Positions 7,001 through 8,885 of a stretch of DNA of 8,885 nucleotides are shown one piece after another. Under the pieces are notes generated by a model. The model ran no database searches. It was not told where the DNA came from and worked only from the letters and a program-made list of their open reading frames with translations. A program made the translations under genes and the position numbers. The stretch lies in assembly GCA_934501535.1 (NCBI GenBank), contig CAKSUM010000032.1, positions 1-8,885 of the forward strand, in the 5' to 3' direction. The first letter of the stretch is position 1. The number at the start of each line of letters is the position of its first letter. The stretch is from an uncultured Clostridia bacterium (GTDB taxonomy: Bacteria; Bacillota; Clostridia; UBA1381).

Positions 7001-7853
7001 TGATACGTGCCGCATTAATTCCGCGGTACACACCGCTCATAGCCACACCGGAAAAACCGCCGGCGATACCAGCGATAGCGTCGTCTGTAAGACTGTCCGC
7101 CACAGCCATTTTGATAGCATCTTTTTTGCTGAATCCGTCCGATATATAGTTCTTGATGGCGATACGAATTTGCGCATCATCCCCGTTAAACATCGCGTCC
7201 ATAGTTTTGTTAAGTACATTCGACGCTATTTCTTCGCTGCCTTCCGAAACAAACCCTTTTAAGAGTCCTTTTATCACAGTTTTCGGCTCTTTCATAATTC
7301 TCTCAAGGCTGATTTTTTCCGTCAACATTTCTATAGCACCGGTCGAAAAACCTTGCGCAAGCGCTTTTTCGTCGCTCATACCGCGTCGCTTATTTTCCAC
7401 AATAGCGTCGGCTGCCGCAGATGAACCCATTAATATTGAAGCGGCACGCGGCGCCCCAAGAATACCCGTCATCGCTGTGACAGACGCAGAGTCACCCATG
7501 GACATAAGCACATTGTACGCAATCTTTCCGATGTTTTGTCCGCCCAGTTCCGCTCCTCCGAACCATTTGGACGCATGCTTGTCCGATATAATGCCCCTTG
7601 CCATGTTTATGTCATTTCCGATGCGGTGAGCCTCCGAATCGGTGTCAACCGGTTTTCGTGCAGCCACCTTTGCCGCGTCGTCAATCACGGCAACGATACC
7701 GGCAACACCTCTTGAGGGTGCTCGCAACCGAATATCCGACGCAAATGTAACCTTTTTCGAAAGAAGATGAATGACAGTGCACATAACTGTTTTTTCTTTG
7801 CAGAAAAATCGGAATGGAGCAAAGTCCATTCCGATGCGACAACGCCGAACCAT
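1092..7853 (-). CDS. Giant phage-type polyvalent protein (zincin, Barnase/EndoU-like nuclease and LPD38-like regions), probably 5'-truncated
   Basis: A 2253-codon ORF of the 'polyvalent protein' class known from phages and conjugative elements: very long multi-domain proteins thought to enter the recipient cell with the DNA. Regions in order: about 60-310, small-residue and helix rich (GDSASVTAMTGILG, IAGIAGGFSGVAMSG), possibly membrane-active; 349-515, DIRYK-led domain; about 685-790, peptidase with HEITH at 738-742; 924-1042, nuclease-fold domain; about 1090-1500, highly charged helical region; about 1500-1950, LPD38-like region with a hydrophobic segment near 1750 followed by DDSDDD; then a helical Glu/Lys-rich tail. 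The ATG at 7853 has GGAGAG nine bases upstream, but residues 1-45 cover an 11-bp hairpin and look non-native. Relatives usually extend much further upstream, so I infer a lost 5' end. The stop lies four bases before the integrase promoter. Class is confident; individual domain names are less so. Confidence 0.85.
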   Translation of the reverse strand: MVRRCRIGMDFAPFRFFCKEKTVMCTVIHLLSKKVTFASDIRLRAPSRGVAGIVAVIDDAAKVAARKPVDTDSEAHRIGNDINMARGIISDKHASKWFGGAELGGQNIGKIAYNVLMSMGDSASVTAMTGILGAPRAASILMGSSAAADAIVENKRRGMSDEKALAQGFSTGAIEMLTEKISLERIMKEPKTVIKGLLKGFVSEGSEEIASNVLNKTMDAMFNGDDAQIRIAIKNYISDGFSKKDAIKMAVADSLTDDAIAGIAGGFSGVAMSGVYRGINAARIKSAGAEIRKSGQVNTVIEQGLSLDESSEAYKNADKMARDIKSGKAPSDVEIGRLCADVASAAQNDIRYKIQENEKGRYVQADRQVIKGNKPGAWQSQIKKYIDENIRHGRDVNVIASDGDILTITRDTSGKARFRNSVTLPDGTQREMTNREFKAKLNAEGHIDEISAVSKRGKYVSPDTKDHPFAKDGFNYRTAFFQDFDGKYYKLTLSVGKNGEINTVYNIGRMDGMRNPSDNSENLNQKKETPFSSRFKDQEGIITDGTNTRVLEVSSDTNIPQNETDVNRNFIKKGEKNAREIKKIPFPGQTVAPKDVTGYKADSGIQSAVDSEAVTGSKTVSESKENPLSPIRALNNQFAREEKVSSDTNIPQNAADVNSNFIRNSGEVFGAARTEAAQRFRGVRPRYFEVIDGISKKLSITSVIDENIEGKDGYWNPRTRELHINANAQNPVSVILKHEITHVLEGNSQYGELIDFMKSSFADDWLSRRQSIADTYERINMRKSESERIDISDSMLDSETMAEFAQEFNTDEFIERVATQKPGMITKVRDFVRDVIERIKGVFSRKDLSPWEQAEKKWENAVRAAVNEGYNDSLNYDVKYLISSSDNADKTSIKEQINDSSDKISKMEPVFDDDVDVEHKGKSMNREWIMKELSVVGYKMVREDIGEVIFDKKRINKSLSYLKSDAELAAYSALPSVIKKGIVIATHKDHKKRGYSTVTIAAPVVINGVRGNMGVVVRQNEGNNYYKIHRILMPDGSVFVYKSKSNAETAGANKLVTSPTDVASNTNISHKRSNVNKNFDKGNPDIRYKVADPGETKDYLMNGPDTWSDERRMQYYKARKAREIEEGTYEENREKRRNLSPLEASAKAEAALTQESRNARERADSEKSLTDIFFEMSPEERKKHFGNLREDYELDTDMPEKMAEMPEDWSLEMKAAALGWRKIRERHKGKLSNEEWQHEVGQARDFMRERALEQERYENAVDSLKKKIVGDDINAAGEIENLRSLQNKKDYKKAAAAANALLKKLQSSGNAAATPDVIDYLDAQTQFEIFLNRADALVDNQLDDLEKRKPSLAKEIRAEAEDARKLVRRVWGDNAAAKSKGEEFEMIKHQMEGEDIPDGTPKRLLRKSPPKKKSALDHVYDKYKIKHIDTVDMQRARETLDVINGLNSKEDLINLIIKQSKERKTQVHGIKKALQGQEIVFLKDIAVQQLFNTITDAEGVSVGRKISTYQTMSHLLNGRTMTGNITSNTAFSGTNTVASWVAAPVDKLMSIFTRKRTVGAEKVSLSNYKAGAQRAATQYIDIALAVDHSGKGKYDINSAVRTFQNKSLGTFERAMGYGLQVTDEWQKGIAEDRVRKSLEKLKNCGFTDKEITEIAEYEAKYRTFQDTTAPSQFMTKLKEAFNVIGIKDFGLGDIIQKYTQVPGAIISRSAEFTPLGYIKALNGISKVALRKNEMTAAMQRNIAMSIGRATTGTGLIMLFSVLSKLGIFVGDDSDDDSKQLQKLKKAEGISGFQINLSALERLAKREDPKLKKGDLLESIGFLEPLNVEMAIGYELSKGKDFGIKNWADICSAQVFEQIAEIPAMQSLRNFQNTIDYGGNCVDIAIGILASGATGFIPSVVRQTGNFLDPIQRNPYKEGTPLNKGIEQIKATIPFMRKSVPASITPYGEEKQAAKGFFNNFVNRGYMTVYQPGDISEELYRMAEVSSDVLPHVPASKFTIDGREFKLYGHDYEEYSKAVGKRTHVLLKGAIEHGDYANLSDEDKAAVLASLANTAEKEAQDAYSNRNLKEVQNNADAAAAAIAVVGQKKFREMSDRFSSGENISAVLDGTAKHDDKTSRSQEQRVHDYFVAKLSKGEITKQEARRQFNAYLDGNLEMPVFEAYTEEKRTYSQLTSKQRRAKDEAMQKKEKSGEISAEEYAKWWDDFSHDRIEVEVRNYVFDTYSDCDDSMKKKLQKKLQKRAFEEAEREVGKQQ
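2000..3360 (-). other. LPD38-like C-terminal region of the giant protein
   Basis: Residues about 1500-1950. Landmarks are SHLLNGRTMTGNITSNT, APVDKLMSIFTRK, a run FERAMGYGLQVTDEWQKG, YRTFQDTTAPSQFMTKL, IIQKYTQVPGAIISR, FTPLGYIKALNG and a hydrophobic helix GLIMLFSVLSKLGIF followed by acidic DDSDDD. This succession is typical of the C-terminal part of many phage polyvalent proteins. Its role is not established; a structural or DNA-ejection role is possible. The domain number is from memory and should be treated as approximate. Confidence 0.5.
4617..4666 (+). repeat. 50-bp antisense-promoter repeat, copy A
   Basis: Unit begins AAAATT and ends AGAAG. On the plus strand: TTGACA 4627-4632, 17-base spacer, TG-n extended -10 (4647-4649), TATATT 4650-4655; predicted start near 4662. 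On the sense strand of the giant gene it encodes NTNISHKRSNVNKNF around residues 1066-1080. The hexamers fall on the codons for NI (1067-1068) and VN (1075-1076). The most diverged of the three internal copies, but all promoter hexamers are intact. Confidence 0.8.
4665..4730 (+). terminator. Nested hairpin plus T-tract just downstream of antisense promoter A
   Basis: Three nested stems on the plus strand: AGCAACG 4665-4671 with CGTTGCT 4715-4721; GGCG 4678-4681 with CGCC 4704-4707; CTAA 4688-4691 with TTAG 4696-4699. They are followed by TTTTACTTTT (4721-4730). With a start near 4662 from promoter A, the product would be about 65-70 nt and almost entirely structured. It sits inside a coding region on the other strand, so it must also satisfy codon constraints. 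Confidence 0.5.
4728..5084 (-). other. Phage Barnase-EndoU-ColicinE5/D-RelE-like nuclease-fold domain of the giant protein
   Basis: Residues about 924-1042. Visible pieces are VREDIGEVIFDKKRINKSL (leading helix and strand), SDAELAAYSALPSVIKKG, THKDHKKRGYSTVTIAAPV, VRGNMGVVVRQ and YYKIHRILMPDGSVFVYK. This order matches the PBECR-type domains of polyvalent proteins, candidate RNases of the RelE/Barnase superfamily; the H, K and R residues around THKDHKKRGY and YKIHR are candidate active-site positions. The DNA here is clearly more AT-rich than the rest of the gene (row 4741-4800 about 32% GC; row 1321-1380 about 53%), suggesting a separately acquired module. Confidence 0.65.
5480..5801 (-). other. 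Zincin metallopeptidase domain (HEITH) of the giant protein
   Basis: Residues about 685-790. The pattern is a strand (SITSVIDENI), KDGYWNPRTRELHIN (the usual edge strand before the active-site helix), then SVILKHEITHVLEG. HEITH at 738-742 fits the HExxH zinc-binding and catalytic motif of zincins. Domains of this type occur in polyvalent proteins, where they may process the large chain itself or cut host proteins. Peptidase fold is well supported; substrate is unknown. Confidence 0.75.
5871..5920 (+). repeat. 50-bp antisense-promoter repeat, copy B
   Basis: Same unit as copies A and C. TTGACA 5881-5886, 17-base spacer, TGG extended -10, TATATT 5904-5909; predicted start near 5916; AAAATT tract immediately upstream. 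The giant gene reads DTNIPQNAADVNSNF here (N649-I650, V657-N658). It differs from copy C mainly in the first half of the spacer and shares CATTTTGTGG directly before the -10. Confidence 0.85.
6090..6130 (+). terminator. Terminator-like hairpin downstream of antisense promoter B
   Basis: CCGGGGAAA at 6091-6099 pairs with TTTCCCGGG at 6113-6121 (eight of nine pairs), followed by CATTTTTTT to 6130. A transcript from promoter B (start near 5916) would be about 215 nt. The stem is GC-rich at its base and the T-run is good, but it lies in the coding region of the giant gene on the other strand. Confidence 0.4.
6144..6193 (+). repeat. 50-bp antisense-promoter repeat, copy C
   Basis: TTGACA 6154-6159, 17-base spacer ending TTTTGTGG (TG-n extended -10), TATATT 6177-6182; predicted start near 6189; AAAATT tract upstream acts like a UP element. 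The giant gene reads DTNIPQNETDVNRNF here (N558-I559, V566-N567). It lies 273 bp (exactly 91 codons) from copy B in the same orientation and phase. Confidence 0.85.
6246..6288 (+). terminator. Terminator-like hairpins downstream of antisense promoter C
   Basis: A short stem, AAGAGAAA with TTTCTTTT around a GGGG loop (6257-6276), runs into eight Ts at 6273-6280. It is enclosed by a perfect 8-bp inverted repeat, TTTGAACC 6246-6253 with GGTTCAAA 6281-6288. Transcripts from promoter C (start near 6189) could end about 90 nt downstream. Confidence 0.4.
6309..6809 (-). other. DIRYK-led domain of the giant protein (polyvalent-protein module)
   Basis: Residues 349-515. It opens with NDIRYK, the same lead-in as NPDIRYK at residues 1084-1089. 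It continues through KPGAWQSQIKKYIDENI, a strand-rich core with ITRDTSGKARF and LPDGTQREM, then FAKDGFNYRTAFFQDFDG and YKLTLSVGKNGEINTVYNIG. The strand pattern (Y-K-L-T-L-S-V, then I-N-T-V-Y-N-I-G) resembles the nuclease-fold domains of polyvalent proteins. I recognise this module from clostridial mobile-element proteins but cannot name a verified activity. Confidence 0.5.
7808..7835 (-). terminator. 11-bp perfect hairpin with T5 tail inside the first codons of the giant ORF
   Basis: ATCGGAATGGA at 7808-7818 is exactly complementary to TCCATTCCGAT at 7825-7835, with a six-base loop. Read on the minus strand, the stem is followed by TTTTTC, the form of an intrinsic terminator or attenuator. 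It covers residues about 7-16 of the giant ORF, which argues that this part of the ORF is not original coding sequence. Confidence 0.55.
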
Positions 7854-7877
7854 AGAGATAATCTCTCCGAAGGCATA

Positions 7878-8078
7878 ACTCGCAAAAAGGGTGGTAGCGA
7901 AAGTGAGCCATTGCGAGTGCGTTTACAAGCGAGCAGGCGAGCCGAGCGTGTCTTTTTGCGATAAACGAAGATCTGCGGCATGAGTGAACCCTGATTTTTT
8001 GCATAACAAAAACAAAGCAAGCGATATATAGCTTGCTCTGACGTGGCGGAGAAGGGCAACTTCCCACTATTTGCGAGT
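7878..8078. repeat. 201-bp structured element bounded by a 16-17 bp imperfect inverted repeat
   Basis: The left end starts ACTCGCAAAAAGGGTGG (7878-7894); the right end is its near-complement CCCACTATTTGCGAGT (8063-8078), with ACTCGCAAA/TTTGCGAGT perfect. An internal perfect 10-bp stem, TCGCAAAAAG 7880-7889 with CTTTTTGCGA 7952-7961, competes for the left end. A further hairpin lies at 8016-8037. Overlapping minus-strand reading frames of 128 and 136 codons cover it, but they look like chance ORFs through a structured non-coding sequence. It could be a MITE-like insertion, a structured RNA or a recombination end; I cannot tell which. Confidence 0.5.
8016..8037 (-). terminator. 7-bp hairpin with T-rich tail on the minus strand
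   Basis: AGCAAGC at 8016-8022 pairs perfectly with GCTTGCT at 8031-8037 around GATATATA. On the minus strand it is followed by TTGTTTTTGTT, giving a plausible intrinsic terminator for leftward transcription entering from the AT-rich region. Confidence 0.4.
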
Positions 8079-8390
8079 TTTTTATCTATATTCAAAACTA
8101 CTGCAAAAAACTATATTTGAGAAGAGGTTTTAAAATAGAAGAATTATATTCTTACAATAACTTAATTTAATTCTAAATAAAAAAGGAGTTTATGTTAGCA
8201 GGTGTAATATAAAGAGTATCACTCCAAATATTATATCAACTAACAGATTGCATATAAGGAGCAAAACTCCTTAACTCATTATAGATTTGAACTTTCAAAA
8301 GACAGTTATAATTGAATAACTTATATTTACAGATTGAAAAACTGTTTTTAATGCCCTTTGTCTTTTTTTATTATACAATACTCTACGTAT

Positions 8391-8427
8391 AAAAAGTGGT
8401 TAGGGGTTTAAACCTAAACACTTTTTT
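8391..8427. terminator. Strong bidirectional intrinsic terminator
   Basis: AAAAAGTG 8391-8398 pairs with CACTTTTT 8419-8426 and TTAGG 8400-8404 with CCTAA 8413-8417, separated by a single G/A mismatch, with loop GGTTTAAA. The T-run extends to 8427 on the plus strand, and the A-run gives a T-run on the minus strand. It separates whatever lies at 8180-8390 from the 91-aa gene. Confidence 0.75.
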
Positions 8428-8442
8428 ATAGAACAGAAAAAA

Positions 8443-8470
8443 TTGAAATTAAAAGAAAAAAAATTAAAAT
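8443..8470 (+). promoter_or_regulatory. Possible promoter for the 91-aa gene
   Basis: TTGAAA at 8443-8448, a 16-base spacer and TAAAAT at 8465-8470. The setting is extremely A-rich, so matches arise easily by chance. Its position, after the terminator and before the gene, is what makes it plausible. The transcript would carry the hairpin at 8494-8524 in its leader. Confidence 0.35.
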
Positions 8471-8493
8471 AAAATCAGAAAAAATGTAAAAAA

Positions 8494-8524
8494 TCATATT
8501 TCTTGCAATTTTCAAGAAATATGA
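8494..8524 (+). promoter_or_regulatory. Perfect 12-bp inverted repeat before the ribosome binding site
   Basis: TCATATTTCTTG at 8494-8505 and CAAGAAATATGA at 8513-8524 are exact complements around a seven-base spacer. It ends ten bases before the GGGGG ribosome binding site (8534-8538) of the gene starting at 8544. It could be a repressor operator or a leader-RNA hairpin; the dyad itself is certain. Confidence 0.6.
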
Positions 8525-8543
8525 CAGTAAAAAGGGGGTATTT

Positions 8544-8819
8544 ATGGGAAAATCAAAAAGTTTAGGTTTTCAAATACATAGTGCATTATTGGAAATTAAC
8601 CTACAAGGCAAAGACAAAAGAACAGATATTTTTAATAAGGAAAATGACACTAATTACAAGACAGTAGGCAAAAGAGAGTTTAAGCAAAACAAAACAAGCA
8701 TTAACTATATTTTCAGTAAAAGGAGTGCAGAAAATATAACAGAGAAATCAAAAACCTTTACAAAGTTTTTGAAAGAAAACTATAATGTCAAATGGGGGGC
8801 AATCCCTCATTTTGTGTAA
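8544..8819 (+). CDS. 91-aa protein resembling the N-terminus of a tyrosine recombinase, probably truncated
   Basis: Starts at ATG 8544 with AAAGGGGG five bases upstream and encodes a basic, soluble 91-residue protein with no signal peptide or membrane segment. The opening GKSKSLGFQIHSALLEINLQGK and the later SKTFTKFLKENYNVKW resemble the N-terminal segment and core-binding helices of some clostridial site-specific recombinases. The catalytic domain is absent, and the last residues (GAIPHFV) do not continue the pattern, so it may be a truncated integrase or a short DNA-binding relative. Codon use is AT-rich (row 8581-8640 about 30% GC), unlike the element to the left. Perfect dyads precede and follow it. 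That it is a gene is fairly likely; the recombinase link is recollection, not a database match. Confidence 0.55.
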   Translation: MGKSKSLGFQIHSALLEINLQGKDKRTDIFNKENDTNYKTVGKREFKQNKTSINYIFSKRSAENITEKSKTFTKFLKENYNVKWGAIPHFV

Positions 8820-8823
8820 AGTC

Positions 8824-8871
8824 TTTACGAGACCTCCAAAATGGTATATAATAAAAATATCATTTTGGAGG
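8824..8871 (+). promoter_or_regulatory. Promoter inside a perfect 11-bp inverted repeat that includes the next gene's ribosome binding site
   Basis: TTTACG 8824-8829, a 17-base spacer and TATAAT 8847-8852 form a promoter with a start near 8859. CCTCCAAAATG 8833-8843 and CATTTTGGAGG 8861-8871 are exact complements bracketing the -10. The right arm contains the GGAGG ribosome binding site (8867-8871), eight bases before ATG 8880. In DNA this looks like an operator. In read-through RNA from the upstream gene the stem would hide the ribosome binding site and, with the following TTTT, might act as a weak terminator. Confidence 0.6.
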
Positions 8872-8879
8872 TTTTAATT

Positions 8880-8885
8880 ATGCCA
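8880..8885 (+). CDS. Start of a further gene, cut by the right edge
   Basis: Only ATG CCA is inside the window. A GGAGG ribosome binding site eight bases upstream and a TATAAT promoter support a real start. Nothing can be said about the product. Confidence 0.5.

Larger units (their letters stand above)
8079..8543 (+). other. AT-rich non-coding stretch with nested hairpins
   Basis: No convincing gene is present. Structures seen on the plus strand: a long-range stem AAGGAGTTT 8183-8191 with AAACTCCTT 8264-8272; GTTAG 8194-8198 with CTAAC 8240-8244; TAATAT 8205-8210 with ATATTA 8228-8233, capped by GAGT/ACTC; a competing local hairpin TAAGGAG 8255-8261 with CTCCTTA 8267-8273; AGTTAT/ATAACT at 8304-8321; and the terminator at 8391-8427. 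The GC-containing arms make the 8183-8273 fold more credible than ordinary AT-rich noise. A structured RNA or leader is possible. Confidence 0.4.

Noticed and set aside
7681..8095. Overlapping minus-strand reading frames of 128 and 136 codons as separate genes.
   Set aside because: They run through hairpins and the 201-bp inverted-repeat element, overlap each other and the giant ORF in different frames, and show no protein-like domain pattern.
8192..8212. Mini-ORF MLAGVI after AAGGAG as a leader peptide.
   Set aside because: The ribosome binding site is only three bases from ATG, and no regulated codon run is present.
1..8885. CRISPR array, tRNA or rRNA genes, toxin-antitoxin pair.
   Set aside because: No regularly spaced repeats, cloverleaf or rRNA-like sequence, and no small two-gene cassette was seen on either strand.

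Overview
This looks like part of an integrated mobile element (prophage or integrative element remnant) from a low-GC Gram-positive host, most likely a gut-type Clostridia. The host call is inference, from the style of the recombinase and giant protein, the strong TTGACA/TATAAT-type promoters and the GGAGG-type ribosome binding sites. No host housekeeping gene is present. Two composition regimes meet near 8080: rows I counted on the left are about 53% GC, and rows on the right about 30%.

Layout. (1) Positions 1-1038, minus strand: a tyrosine recombinase (integrase) running off the left edge. It is recognisable up to the catalytic HxxR box, after which the sequence stops resembling the family. 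(2) Positions 1092-7853, minus strand: one 2253-codon ORF of the phage 'polyvalent protein' type. It has a small-residue-rich N-terminal region, a DIRYK-led domain, a HEITH zincin-like peptidase, a Barnase/EndoU/ColicinE5/RelE-like nuclease fold, a long charged helical region and an LPD38-like C-terminal region. Its first roughly 40-45 codons look foreign, so the 5' part of the original gene is probably missing. (3) Positions 7735-8080: a non-coding, hairpin-rich stretch bounded by an imperfect inverted repeat. (4) Positions 8080-8543: AT-rich non-coding DNA with nested hairpins and a strong bidirectional terminator. (5) Positions 8544-8819, plus strand: a 91-aa protein resembling the N-terminal part of an integrase. 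It is followed by a promoter set inside a perfect inverted repeat and the first two codons of a further gene at 8880.

The most striking signal is a 50-bp unit present three times inside the giant gene (4617-4666, 5871-5920, 6144-6193). In the sense direction it encodes an interdomain motif, TNI(S/P)xxxxxVNxNF. On the opposite strand each copy is a near-ideal sigma-A promoter: an AT-rich upstream tract, TTGACA, exactly 17 bp, TG-n extended -10, TATATT. The integrase's own promoter (1059-1087, minus strand) is a fourth, diverged member with the same architecture. All copies inside the gene share one reading phase, so recombination between them would remove domains in frame. The pair at 4617 and 5871 flanks the peptidase-plus-nuclease module. 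At least one copy (4627) is followed within 70 nt by a nested hairpin and T-tract, and so looks like a complete short antisense RNA gene.

How the parts may work together (inference): the giant protein would be packaged with, or act on, incoming DNA as a multi-domain effector, and the integrase would insert the element. The embedded antisense promoters could regulate the giant gene, mark recombination joints used to swap effector modules, or both.
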